Part shown: piece after piece, positions 1 through 7,720 of the stretch
How the letters are laid out: each line of letters begins with the position of its first letter
Numbering within the stretch: position 1 is the first letter of the stretch
From: a virus
Strand: one strand, 5' to 3'
Virus record (IMG/VR): IMGVR_UViG_3300025687_000016
Location: 1-36,539 of that record
Length of the DNA: 36,539 bases
The notes under the pieces: generated by a model
The model's input: the letters and a program-made list of their open reading frames with translations, nothing else
What the model was told of the DNA's origin: nothing
The model's database searches: none
Program-made: the position numbers and the translations under genes

Positions 1-85
1 TGCGTTCTACACGCAGGATGGCGGCACCACCTACTACGGCTTCCAAGCTGGGGATGCGATGGCATGAGCATTGCGAGGCTGATGC
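1..85. repeat. Terminal direct repeat (left copy), circular-contig overlap
   Basis: These 85 bases are identical to the last 85 bases of the window. The overlap spans the end of one tail gene and the start of the next and is coding throughout. This is what a circular or circularly permuted genome looks like after linear assembly, rather than a true short terminal repeat. The unique length is 36454 bp. Confidence 0.95.
2..67 (+). CDS. 3' end of the tail protein gene that begins at 35916
   Basis: This is a partial reading frame of 21 codons plus stop, ending with residues GDAMA and TGA at 65-67. It is the same sequence as the end of the 201-residue tail protein at 35916-36521. The fragment exists only because the circular genome was opened here. 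The stop overlaps the next start as ATGA (64-67). Confidence 0.9.
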   Translation, partial: AFYTQDGGTTYYGFQAGDAMA

Positions 86-894
86 AGCAAGCGGCGGCTG
101 GTGTGCCGACTGGTGGCGGGGTTGTCTGGACCGACCCTGACCTAGCTAATGCGTCGTATGACAGCGTTAGCTTTAGCGTGTCTGGGCAGGATGGGACGCC
201 TGTTGGTGTATCTTTTTCAGATGACGGAACAAAAATGTTCTTAATGGGCCTGTCAACAGATAATGTTTATCAATACACGTTAAGCACTGCATGGGATGTA
301 AGTTCTGCGTCTTACGACAGTGTTTCGTTTTCTGTGACTCAATTTGCTACGCAGTATAATATTTCATTCAAATCTGACGGGACTGAGATGTATATAATTG
401 GTGGGGCTGTGGTTGGTCAGTATGGCCTAAGCACAGCTTGGGATTTATCTTCCGCATCGCACAGCTACACTTTAAATATTTCCTCCCAAACATCTGTTGG
501 CCTCGGCGCGTTTGTTTCTTATGACGGCAATAATTTGTATGTAGCAGAGGCAGGAAGTGACAGTATTTTGCAGTATAGCCTATCCACCGCCTATGATTTA
601 TCCTCAGCCTCGTATGTTAGAGCGCTTTCTGTGGGGTCTCAAGAAACCATACCGCGAATGGTATATTTCTCACCTGACGGGACTTCTTTTTTCCTTATCG
701 GCAGCGGCGGCGATGAGGTTAATGAATACTCATTAAGCACAGCTTGGGATATTTCCTCCGCATCCCACGTTAGAGCTTTTTCAGTAAGTTCTCAGGCGAC
801 AAACCCTCTTGGCTTTACATTTAAGACTGACGGCTCAAAAATGTATGTGGTGGATCAAGCCACTACAAACATCTACCAATACTCAACCGCATAG
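64..894 (+). CDS. Tail protein with beta-propeller-like repeats (putative fibre or adhesin)
   Basis: The protein has 276 residues. After a short N-terminal stretch it carries about five repeats of roughly 48 residues. Each contains a Y-S-L-S-T-A-W-D-I-S-S-A-S segment, then F-S-V-S-S-Q, then a strand such as F-S-P-D-G-T-x-M-Y. This spacing looks like the blades of an NHL/WD-type beta-propeller (inference). It lies in the tail-fibre cassette, its ATG overlaps the stop of the preceding tail gene, and the phage_tail_APC-type gene follows at once, so a receptor- or glycan-binding role is likely. The codons are clearly richer in A and T than in neighbouring head genes, which suggests recent exchange. 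The exact function is unknown. Confidence 0.72.
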   Translation: MSIARLMQQAAAGVPTGGGVVWTDPDLANASYDSVSFSVSGQDGTPVGVSFSDDGTKMFLMGLSTDNVYQYTLSTAWDVSSASYDSVSFSVTQFATQYNISFKSDGTEMYIIGGAVVGQYGLSTAWDLSSASHSYTLNISSQTSVGLGAFVSYDGNNLYVAEAGSDSILQYSLSTAYDLSSASYVRALSVGSQETIPRMVYFSPDGTSFFLIGSGGDEVNEYSLSTAWDISSASHVRAFSVSSQATNPLGFTFKTDGSKMYVVDQATTNIYQYSTA

Positions 895-902
895 GATCAA
901 CC

Positions 903-1403
903 ATGCTGCTAGTCAAAACCACAAACGGACAGGTAGAGCAATTCCCTTACACGCTCGGAGACCTTCGCCGTGATAACCCGCAGACCAGCTTCCCCAAGAA
1001 GATCGGTGATGCAATCCTCGCCAGCTACGGCATCTTCCATGTAATGCCTGACCCGCAGCCTGACCATGATCCGCTGGTGCAGACTGTCGTGCGAGATGCA
1101 GAGCCGCATCGAGAAACTCGGATCAAGCAGGCGGACGATCTGGAACCTGCTGACGTAGCCGTGGGCGACAGCTATGAGACTGGCCGCTGGGCGATTGGCT
1201 ACACTGTCGCCAACAAGCCGCTGGATCAGGCAGAGCAGGCGGTGCGTAACCAGCGTGATCGACTGCTGTCGGATAGCGACTGGCGCGCCCTGAGCGACAA
1301 CACGCTGTCGCCAGCTTGGGCATCGTATCGTCAGGCGCTTCGTGATATAACGGGGCAGGCGGGCTTCCCGTATGCTGTGACTTGGCCAACTAAGCCGGAG
1401 TAA
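903..1403 (+). CDS. Tail fibre-associated protein with Phage_tail_APC-like C-terminus
   Basis: The protein has 166 residues. The C-terminal ~55 residues carry the pattern R-x-x-R-D-x-L-L-x-x-S-D-W ... W-x-x-Y-R-Q-A-L-R-D-I ... G-F-P-x-x-V-x-W-P-x-x-P, typical of Phage_tail_APC (attachment protein chaperone) domains beside fibre genes. The N-terminal half begins with a strand-rich segment ending Y-G-I-F-H-V, also typical of these small proteins. It probably helps fold or assemble the neighbouring adhesin. It starts 8 bases after the propeller gene. The last nine codons are almost repeated in a 17-codon remnant at 3815-3868, a possible recombination scar. Confidence 0.75.
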   Translation: MLLVKTTNGQVEQFPYTLGDLRRDNPQTSFPKKIGDAILASYGIFHVMPDPQPDHDPLVQTVVRDAEPHRETRIKQADDLEPADVAVGDSYETGRWAIGYTVANKPLDQAEQAVRNQRDRLLSDSDWRALSDNTLSPAWASYRQALRDITGQAGFPYAVTWPTKPE

Positions 1404-1406
1404 CCG

Positions 1407-2378
1407 ATGCTAGGCTTTCACCCTCTCGCCTCTGCCCCGCTTGGCGATGATGGGGTTTTGGCCCAAAACTTTGTAGACGCCGCCGCAGTTGTTTCCTGCG
1501 CTGCTACTGTCAGCGCGACGGCTGAAGTTGCGCAGTATGTAGACGCCGCCGCGACTGCCGCTTGCGCTGCTACTGTCAGCGCAACGGCCTTCGCCACAAG
1601 ATCTGCCGCCGCGACTGCCGCTTGCGCTGCGACTGTCACGGCCGCTGCCGGCATCAACCAGCCTGCCTCTGCCACAGCCTCCTGCGCCGCGACTGTCACG
1701 GCTGCGGCGCAGGTCGTGCAGTTTATTAATGCCGCTGCGGCTGTATCGTGCACATCCAGTGCCACGGCTGCTGCAGAGGTTGTTCAGTTCGTCAGCGCGG
1801 CAGCCGTTGCGAGCTGCGCTGCGACTGTCACGGCTGATGTCATCCGCATTCGGCAGGGCGCCTCACTGGTAAGTTGCTCTGCGACTGTCAGCGCAACGGC
1901 TGGTGTCAATCAGCCGGCTGCGGCAACTGTGTCTTGCGCCGCGACTGTAACTGCCAGCGCGCGCAACGTCAGGACGGCAGACGCGGCCGCGTCATGCGCT
2001 GCGACCGTCACGGCTTCGGCGGATCGGCTCAAGGACGGTGCGGCGGCCGCAAGCTGCGCGGCCACTGTCACTGCCGCGGCAAAGCGCACGCGGAATGTTG
2101 TTAGCCTGGTGCAGCCGGCCGCAACTGTCAGCGCGTCTGCGCAGCTTGAGGCTGTTGGCGCCGCCACGGCGGCTTGCGCTGTGGTTGTGTCGGTTGACTT
2201 CACGCGGACGACAAAGGGCGCGGCTTTGGTTTCGTGCGCCAGCAGCGCAACCGCCAGCGCGCGCTATAAGTGGGAGACCCAGCCGGACACCGGCGAGACA
2301 TGGGTCGAGCAATCTGATACAAGTGAAATCTGGACGCCGCAAAGCGATACGGCGGAAACCTGGACGGAGGCCGCGTAA
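1407..2378 (+). CDS. Ala-rich protein with 13 Cys-punctuated repeats (putative tail fibre component)
   Basis: The protein has 323 residues. From about residue 30 to 287 it is a tandem array of units of about 20 or 22 residues, each beginning with a variant of S-C-A-A-T-V-T-A. Cys occupies the second position in nearly every unit; one unit reads Q-P-A-A-T-V. A short C-terminal array of about 10-residue units follows, W-x-x-Q-x-D-T-x-E-x. Even unit lengths and alternating small and beta-branched residues suggest a stacked beta-fold (inference). I do not recognise a family. Its place between the APC-type protein and another repeat-rich fibre protein argues for a virion surface fibre. Its stop overlaps the next start (TAATG). 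Confidence 0.7.
   Translation: MLGFHPLASAPLGDDGVLAQNFVDAAAVVSCAATVSATAEVAQYVDAAATAACAATVSATAFATRSAAATAACAATVTAAAGINQPASATASCAATVTAAAQVVQFINAAAAVSCTSSATAAAEVVQFVSAAAVASCAATVTADVIRIRQGASLVSCSATVSATAGVNQPAAATVSCAATVTASARNVRTADAAASCAATVTASADRLKDGAAAASCAATVTAAAKRTRNVVSLVQPAATVSASAQLEAVGAATAACAVVVSVDFTRTTKGAALVSCASSATASARYKWETQPDTGETWVEQSDTSEIWTPQSDTAETWTEAA
1494..2268 (+). repeat. Coding tandem repeat, 60- and 66-bp units
   Basis: About 13 imperfect units encode the S-C-A-A-T-V-T-A motif. At DNA level the conserved core is TGCGCYGCNACTGTCA. Units differ by multiples of 6 bp, so residue parity is kept. The array produces long spurious open frames on the opposite strand. Confidence 0.85.
2271..2375 (+). 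repeat. Coding repeat, ~30-bp units (W-x-x-Q-x-D-T)
   Basis: Three and a half units of about ten codons encode W-x-x-Q-[PS]-D-T-[GSA]-E at the C-terminus of the Ala-rich repeat protein. They resemble short linker or trimerisation repeats in phage fibre proteins, but no function can be read from them. Confidence 0.7.
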
Positions 2379-2929
2379 TGGCTACGACGACTACTTACAG
2401 CCTCGAGAAGCCGACAGTCGGCGGCTCGGAAAATACTTGGGGCACCGACTGGAACAACAACGCCGACAAGATTGACGATCTGCTCGACGGCACCACCGCC
2501 ATCAAGCCAAACCTTGACGAGGGGTTGTGGGAAGTCGGCGGGGTGGCGGTTACGGCAACCGCAGCCGAGTTGAACATTCTGGACGGTGTGACGGCCAGCA
2601 CGGCGGAGCTGAATATCCTTGACGGGGTGACGGCTACCACTGCGGAGCTGAACATTCTGGATGGCGTGACGGCTACCGCTGCGGAAATCAACTTGCTTGA
2701 TGGCTCCGTGGCGAACACTGTAGTAAACGACAAGGCTGTTGTTTACGGCTCATCTGGTGAGGTCCAAGCGGTTACTGTCCAAGCGGTAACCATCGATCTT
2801 GGAGACTGGACCATTTCGCAATCTGGCTCTGACTTGAAGTTCTCCTACGGTGGTGTTGCCAGATTTAAATTGACTTCCACAGGCGATCTTACTGTTGAAG
2901 GAAACATCACTGCGTATGGGAGCGCATAA
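2378..2929 (+). CDS. Tail fibre protein with AELNILDGVT repeats
   Basis: The protein has 183 residues. It starts with a segment mentioning G-S-E-N-T-W-G-T-D-W-N-N-N-A-D-K, common at the start of phage fibre proteins. From about residue 60 to 108 it has four copies of A-[EST]-A-E-[LI]-N-[IL]-L-D-G, a repeat frequent in tail fibres of marine and freshwater phages. The C-terminal part is strand-rich. It overlaps the preceding stop by one base (TAATG), which suggests coupled translation within the fibre cassette. Role in host attachment is inferred from family and position. Confidence 0.8.
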   Translation: MATTTTYSLEKPTVGGSENTWGTDWNNNADKIDDLLDGTTAIKPNLDEGLWEVGGVAVTATAAELNILDGVTASTAELNILDGVTATTAELNILDGVTATAAEINLLDGSVANTVVNDKAVVYGSSGEVQAVTVQAVTIDLGDWTISQSGSDLKFSYGGVARFKLTSTGDLTVEGNITAYGSA

Positions 2930-2932
2930 ATT

Positions 2933-3805
2933 ATGGCCCTGCCGAGTTCCGGCGCAATCGCGCTTTCTGATATTCAGACTGAGTTTGGCGGCGTAAACCC
3001 CATCTCTATCAGTGAGTATTACAGAGGAACAAGTGTTGGGCTTGTGACCTTCACCAACGACACAAACTCCAATGCCAACATCCCTACGTCTCCCGGTAGC
3101 ACAATCTCTTGGAGCAACTTTTATGGCGCCAAAGTTGGATACCCTACCATTGTTGACAAGACTAACAAGGCCACTGGCGGCACAGGATCGCCACTGTCCA
3201 TAACAGTGCCTGCATCAAGACAGTCTGGAGACATTCTGCTTCTTGTGTCCGCGCACTCCTATTACAATTTTGATTACCCCTCTGGTTATGGCCCTACGCC
3301 TACTACTGGATGGACTAGAATATACGACTTGACTGCTAAGGATGACTTTGAAAGCCCTAACTTTGTGGCTTGGTGGAAAGTTTCTGACGGAACAGAGACA
3401 AGCGTTTCCTACACCACGTCTGGCTCAAGCAATAACTCCACATGTGCGGCAGTTTTTGTCATCAGGGGTGTCAACACAACAACACCGTTTCAAAGCACGG
3501 CTGCCATAACGAGGGCATATAACACAACAAGCACTATTAGTTTCGGCAGCGTCACGCCAAGCTACAAGGGTGGTTTGCTTCTGTGTCTTGCTGCCCAAGG
3601 TAGCACTGGCGCCATTACAACAGCGGGCGTCACACAGAATATCAGCAACTTTTCAGCAAGCGACTACAGGGATATACGTCTTGCATATGGCACATACCCC
3701 GTTGGAACAGCACAAAGTATCGGCTCCGCGTTTACCCCTTCCTCTTGGGGGGGCAGCTCCGCACACGCGGCGGTATCGTTTTCACTTTTGATACAACCAA
3801 AGTAG
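2933..3805 (+). CDS. Tail protein, putative fibre or tip
   Basis: The protein has 290 residues. The N-terminus (L-P-S-S-G-A-I-A-L-S-D-I-Q-T-E-F-G-G) followed by I-S-I-S-E-Y-Y-R-G and later I-S-W-S-N-F-Y-G-A is a known N-terminal module of phage tail proteins. The remaining ~220 residues are Ser/Thr/Gly-rich and strand-like, with no motif I can name. Base composition is noticeably AT-richer than head genes, like the propeller gene at 64, which fits a horizontally exchanged receptor-binding module. It is the last complete gene of the fibre cassette. Confidence 0.72.
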   Translation: MALPSSGAIALSDIQTEFGGVNPISISEYYRGTSVGLVTFTNDTNSNANIPTSPGSTISWSNFYGAKVGYPTIVDKTNKATGGTGSPLSITVPASRQSGDILLLVSAHSYYNFDYPSGYGPTPTTGWTRIYDLTAKDDFESPNFVAWWKVSDGTETSVSYTTSGSSNNSTCAAVFVIRGVNTTTPFQSTAAITRAYNTTSTISFGSVTPSYKGGLLLCLAAQGSTGAITTAGVTQNISNFSASDYRDIRLAYGTYPVGTAQSIGSAFTPSSWGGSSAHAAVSFSLLIQPK

Positions 3806-3814
3806 GTCGGCGTC

Positions 3815-3868
3815 ATGAGTAGCATTGTGTTAAAACCAGATGTGACTTGGCCAGCCAAACCGGAGTAA
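3815..3868 (+). pseudogene. 17-codon remnant resembling the end of the APC-type gene
   Basis: This short open frame starts with ATG at 3815 and ends V-T-W-P-A-K-P-E-stop. The last eight codons nearly match the end of the APC-like gene (V-T-W-P-T-K-P-E at 1377-1403), and the following bases also agree (CGGAGTAA, then CCGATGC). It looks like the leftover C-terminus of a second APC gene whose body was lost when the fibre cassette was exchanged. It could instead be a translated mini-ORF with no function. Confidence 0.5.
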
Positions 3869-3872
3869 GCCG

Positions 3873-5348
3873 ATGCCACTGATCCCGCTCAAAATCCCGC
3901 CGGGTGTCTACCGCAACGGCACCGATCTAGAGAGTTCTGGCCGCTGGCGGGATGCCTCGCTGGTCCGCTGGCGCAACGGCAGCCTGCGCCCAGTTGGCGG
4001 CTGGCGCGTGCGGAAGGAAAACGCATTCGGCGGCGTCACGCGCGGGATGCACTCGTGGCAGGAAAACAGCGGCAGCCGCTGGGTTGCGGCAGGCTCGCAC
4101 GACAGCCTGTATGTGATGACAAGCGGGAACACCGTCACAGACATCACGCCCGCGACGCTGTCGGCTGGTAATGTGGACGCAACGCTCAACACCGGCTATG
4201 GCGGCGCGTTCTACGGCTTTGGGTTTTACGGCAACCCCACCGTCGGGTCTAGCATTTACGCCGAGGCGACAACTTGGAGCCTCGACAACTGGGGCGAATA
4301 TCTTGTGGCCTGCAATCCGCAGGATGGCGTGATCTGGGAGTGGCAGTTGAATACTGCCAACAACGCTGCGGCTGTTGCGAATGCGCCGGTAGACAATCTC
4401 GGCATCGTCGTGACCGAGGAGCGGTTTCTGTTTGCCCTTGGCGCTGGCGGCGATCCGCGCAAGGTGCAGTGGTCGGATCGGGAAGATAACACGACCTGGA
4501 CGCCTGCCGCGACAAACGAGGCCGGCGACATCACGCTGCAGGGCAGCGGACAGATCATGGCTGGCATCAGGACGCGCGGGCAGACGCTGATCCTGACGGA
4601 TCAGGACGCGCACGCGGCGGTGTATCAGGGTCCGCCCTTTGTCTACGGCTTTGAGCGCGTCGGAACGGCCTGCGGCTTGGTCGCGCGTAAGGCGGTCGCG
4701 TCGGTTGACCAGGGCGTGTTCTGGATGGGCCGTAACGCCTTCCACTACTATGACGGCTCCACAGTCCGAGAGCTTCCATGCGAGGTCCATGACTACATCT
4801 TTGGCGACATCAACAACGCGCAGATCAGCAAGGCTTGGGCGCTTTCCTTCGGCACCGAGGGTGAGGTCTGGTGGTTTTATCCGTCCAGCGCATCGCTCGA
4901 GTGTGATCGGTATGTGGTCTACGACTACAAGGCCAACTACTGGGTGATCGGCACGCTGGCCCGCAGCTCCGGCATTCCGCGCGGCGTGTTCCAATACCCG
5001 ATGATGGTGGACACCGGAAACGAGCTTTACGAGCACGAGGTCGGCTTCAACTACGACAGCGCCAGCATCTTTGCTGAGAGCGGCCCGATCAGCCTGGGCA
5101 ACGGTGATCAGGTCATGCAAGTTACCGACTTGATCCCTGACGAGCAGACGCAGGGCCAAGTGACAACCACATTCAAGACCCGTTTCCACCCAAATGACAC
5201 CGAGCGGTCGTATGGGCCATACACGATGGCCAACCCGACCAGCGTCAGATTTACCGGGCGGCAGGTGCGAATGCGGATCAACGGCACGGCCGCAGACTGG
5301 CGCGTGGGCGTCATGCGGGTTGACGCTAAGCCCGGTGGCCAGCGGTGA
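3873..5348 (+). CDS. Tail nozzle/stabilisation-type protein (putative)
   Basis: The protein has 491 residues and starts with M-P-L-I-P-L-K-I-P-P-G-V-Y-R-N-G-T-D, then G-R-W-R-D-A-S-L-V-R-W-R-N-G-x-L-R-P-V-G-G-W. This opening is typical of the large strand-rich tail proteins of podoviruses that form the nozzle below the neck (P22 gp10/T7 gp12 role). The body alternates strands and Trp/Tyr-rich turns, consistent with a propeller-like ring subunit. Position between fibre genes and ejection proteins supports a core tail role. Assignment is by length, opening motif and context rather than a definitive domain match. Confidence 0.65.
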   Translation: MPLIPLKIPPGVYRNGTDLESSGRWRDASLVRWRNGSLRPVGGWRVRKENAFGGVTRGMHSWQENSGSRWVAAGSHDSLYVMTSGNTVTDITPATLSAGNVDATLNTGYGGAFYGFGFYGNPTVGSSIYAEATTWSLDNWGEYLVACNPQDGVIWEWQLNTANNAAAVANAPVDNLGIVVTEERFLFALGAGGDPRKVQWSDREDNTTWTPAATNEAGDITLQGSGQIMAGIRTRGQTLILTDQDAHAAVYQGPPFVYGFERVGTACGLVARKAVASVDQGVFWMGRNAFHYYDGSTVRELPCEVHDYIFGDINNAQISKAWALSFGTEGEVWWFYPSSASLECDRYVVYDYKANYWVIGTLARSSGIPRGVFQYPMMVDTGNELYEHEVGFNYDSASIFAESGPISLGNGDQVMQVTDLIPDEQTQGQVTTTFKTRFHPNDTERSYGPYTMANPTSVRFTGRQVRMRINGTAADWRVGVMRVDAKPGGQR

Positions 5349-6010
5349 CGGTTCCGGTCGTCAGCCCTGACCTGCGCGTGTGGGCGGAAACTCTGCGCCG
5401 CTATCTGGCGTTGACGCGCAGCCAGCTCGCGGCTTTGACATCCGGCACTGCCTCGGCCGGCGATGACGGCACGCTGCTTTGGGACCGTGAGAACAAGTAT
5501 CCGGTCGTGTCGATTGACGGCGAGTGGCGGCAGCTTGTGGTTGCCAATGGCTTTGCGTTTTTGACGCAGGATAATGATGTTACGGCCGCAGCATCCGACA
5601 CCGGATATGCGATTGTCTTCGACACGCCGCCGGCTGGCTATGCGGACGGCATCAGCCTCGGCGCCTCGCCCAACCAAAGCCGGATTATCTTTGAGGAAGG
5701 CGGGCTGTATTACCTGACGTTCACGGCGCAGGTCTTCAGCACAAATTCGTCGCAGTCTGACTTTTACTTTTGGCCGAAACTAAACGGCACCGACGTGCCG
5801 GAAGGCGCAACACTGGCCAGCACTCACAACAACGGGCAGACCATGCCAATCACAAAGGGCGCGATATTTAGCGTGAGCGCCGGAGACTATCTTGAGGCCT
5901 ATTGGGCGACCGGCTCACACACAGACAGCTATCTAAAGGCGTTTGCGGCGACGGCGTTTGCGCCCGCTACCCCGTCTGTGTCTTTGTCGATCACGAGGAT
6001 CAGGGCGTGA
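5345..6010 (+). CDS. Tail-associated protein with C-terminal jelly-roll-like domain
   Basis: The protein has 221 residues and starts with GTG at 5345, overlapping the stop of the nozzle-like gene. Residues 1-75 form an Ala/Leu-rich helical segment followed by a W-x-x-L strand pair. Residues ~95-215 have the alternating strand pattern of C1q/TNF-like jelly rolls (G-L-Y-Y-L-T-F-T-A-Q-V, then K-G-A-I-F-S-V-S-A-G-D-Y-L-E-A-Y-W). Such domains occur in phage head decorations and tail appendages. Function is inferred only. Confidence 0.6.
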   Translation: MTVPVVSPDLRVWAETLRRYLALTRSQLAALTSGTASAGDDGTLLWDRENKYPVVSIDGEWRQLVVANGFAFLTQDNDVTAAASDTGYAIVFDTPPAGYADGISLGASPNQSRIIFEEGGLYYLTFTAQVFSTNSSQSDFYFWPKLNGTDVPEGATLASTHNNGQTMPITKGAIFSVSAGDYLEAYWATGSHTDSYLKAFAATAFAPATPSVSLSITRIRA

Positions 6011-6372
6011 GTTTGTTTGACGAGCTGCACCGCTGCCGCGGCTGGATTGAGGACGCGCTGGAATACTCTGGCGGCACTCACATCTTTGAGGACGTGGCGC
6101 GTGATGTTCTGGCTGGTCGGATGCAGTTGTGGCCTGCGCCAAGGGGGTGCGCCGTCACCGAGATCGTGGTATATCCAAGAAAGAAGGTTTTACACGTCTT
6201 TCTGGCCGGCGGCGAAATGGACCAACTGATCGAGATGATTGACAGCGCAGCATCTTGGGGACGGGCGCAGGGTTGCTCGGGGATGACGATGGCCGGCCGG
6301 CACGGGTGGGCCAGGGTGCTAGGCAAGCAGGGCTGGCGGCCTGTCATGACGGTTATGGAGCGAGGTATCTGA
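6007..6372 (+). CDS. Conserved virion-region protein of unknown function
   Basis: The protein has 121 residues with a GTG start at 6007 that overlaps the upstream TGA. It contains G-G-T-H-x-x-x-D-V, a Q-L-W-P segment, V-T-E-I-x-x-Y-P, L-x-V-F-L-A-G-G-E and G-R-x-G-W-x-R-V-L. That set looks like a small alpha/beta fold, perhaps a reduced GNAT-like domain, found beside tail and ejection genes in podoviruses. No catalytic assignment can be made. It precedes the first ejection-protein gene by one base. Confidence 0.6.
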   Translation: MSLFDELHRCRGWIEDALEYSGGTHIFEDVARDVLAGRMQLWPAPRGCAVTEIVVYPRKKVLHVFLAGGEMDQLIEMIDSAASWGRAQGCSGMTMAGRHGWARVLGKQGWRPVMTVMERGI

Positions 6373-6373
6373 T

Positions 6374-7057
6374 ATGAGCGGCGGCAAGGGCGGTTCGACA
6401 AGTTCAAGCGTGCAGATCCCGCAGTGGGCAGAGGATGCGGCGCGCGCTAATCTGGCTCGTGCGGACCAACTAGCGCAGATCGGCTTTGTGCCTGAGACGG
6501 CGGCACTGCCGACGATTGCGGCATTCTCGCCCGCGCAGGAGGCAGCCTTCCAGGGCACCAACCTAATGGCCTCGGCCTTCGGGATGCCGGTTGCGGCTGG
6601 CACTGGGATGCCTGCGCCGACGGAATATGCGGGCGGCATCCGCGGCTACTCGGCGGCGCCGCTGTATGAGGCTGCGATTGCAGATCTGGCAGCTTCTCGG
6701 CCGGGGCAGTATGCGGCATTGCAGGCGCCGTTTATCGACCCGTTCACGGGCGCTGCGCCAGGCGCTCCGTTTGGGGCGGCGATTGCGCCGGCTGCTGCGG
6801 CTGCCCCTACAATGGGGCAGCAGATGTATGGTGGCGGCAGCGATGACAACTATTCGCCCTTCTACGGCGACGGCGGATCATTCGCCAGCTCTGCCCTTTC
6901 GGCGGCGCTGCCTGGCGGGGTGAACAATCCGAGCCAGTTTGGCGCGAATGTGCGCGATGTTTTCGGCATTGGCGGGACTGGCGACGTTGCCAATGCGCCT
7001 CGCCCGCCTTCCCGGCCTGAGGAACGTGAAGGCTCCAGCATGGGGAGTGGTAAATAA
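6374..7057 (+). CDS. Putative internal virion / ejection protein
   Basis: The protein has 227 residues, rich in Ala, Gly and Pro, with low-complexity centre and a charged C-terminus (R-P-P-S-R-P-E-E-R). The opening M-S-G-G-K-G-G-S-T-S-S-S followed by I-P-x-W is common in phage proteins located between tail and portal genes. Such proteins are commonly packaged and ejected with DNA. Its last base overlaps the next ATG (TAATG). Confidence 0.55.
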   Translation: MSGGKGGSTSSSVQIPQWAEDAARANLARADQLAQIGFVPETAALPTIAAFSPAQEAAFQGTNLMASAFGMPVAAGTGMPAPTEYAGGIRGYSAAPLYEAAIADLAASRPGQYAALQAPFIDPFTGAAPGAPFGAAIAPAAAAAPTMGQQMYGGGSDDNYSPFYGDGGSFASSALSAALPGGVNNPSQFGANVRDVFGIGGTGDVANAPRPPSRPEEREGSSMGSGK

Positions 7058-7719
7058 TGGCAGGTGCAGCAAATCCGGCGATGACGCAGCCCAACGTATA
7101 CGGGCAGGCATCGCAAGCATATCAGGGCGCGCTGGGCGGGACGGTTGCAGCAGGCCAGATGCCAGACATCGCGGCCTTCCAGAACCCCTACACGCAGCAG
7201 GTCATTGAGCGCACGCAGGCCGACATCGAGCGGCAGCGTCAGATGGCCGCCAACCAGCTCGGCGCGCAGGCATCGGCCGCGCGTGCTTTCGGTGGATCGC
7301 GGCAGGGCGTGGCGGAAGGCGTTCTTGGCGGTGAATACGCTCGGATGGCTGGCGACATTGCCGCGCAGCAGCGTCAGGCAGGCTTCAATACGGCTCTGGG
7401 GGCTGCGCAGCAGCAGCGCGGGCAGCAGCTAGCAGCGGCTGGCCAGCTCGGCAACTTGGCGCAAACTGGCTTCGGCTTCGGGCAGGCAATCCAGGGCCAG
7501 CAGATGCAGCAGGGCGCGATGCAGCAGGCGCTGCAGCAGGCGCTGATCGACGCGGCGCGTGGGCAGTATGCCGGATTTACTGGCGCACCGCAGCAGTCGC
7601 TGGCGCTTCCGCTGCAGGCTCTGGGCGCTGCGCCAATCCCGCAGACCACAACGCAAACGCGGCAGCCGGGTCTGTTTGACTATCTGACAGCCGCCGCAAA
7701 ATTTGCTTCTGGTTTCTAA
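7057..7719 (+). CDS. Putative DNA ejection protein, Gln/Ala-rich
   Basis: The protein has 220 residues. It contains F-Q-N-P-Y-T-Q-Q-V-I-E-R-T-Q-A-D-I-E-R-Q, then N-Q-L-G-A-Q-A-S-A-A-R-A-F-G-G-S-R-Q, a pattern widely seen in phage internal proteins. Residues ~95-170 are dominated by Gln and Ala and probably form amphipathic helices. It lies between another ejection candidate and the transglycosylase-bearing protein, so a role in the trans-periplasmic ejection channel is likely (inference). Confidence 0.62.
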   Translation: MAGAANPAMTQPNVYGQASQAYQGALGGTVAAGQMPDIAAFQNPYTQQVIERTQADIERQRQMAANQLGAQASAARAFGGSRQGVAEGVLGGEYARMAGDIAAQQRQAGFNTALGAAQQQRGQQLAAAGQLGNLAQTGFGFGQAIQGQQMQQGAMQQALQQALIDAARGQYAGFTGAPQQSLALPLQALGAAPIPQTTTQTRQPGLFDYLTAAAKFASGF

Positions 7720-7720
7720 T

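Noticed and set aside
1-85. True biological terminal repeat
   Set aside because: The repeat is inside coding sequence of two tail genes, far from the terminase region, and its length equals a typical assembler overlap.
1418-2475. Several long alternative frames in the Ala/Cys repeat gene
   Set aside because: They arise from the tandem repeat itself, which lacks stops in all frames; only the 1407 frame has fibre-like neighbours and overlap junctions.
3927-5189. 420-codon open frame on the - strand opposite the nozzle-like gene
   Set aside because: It mirrors the codon positions of a well-supported + strand gene, is Arg/Val low complexity, and has no ribosome site.
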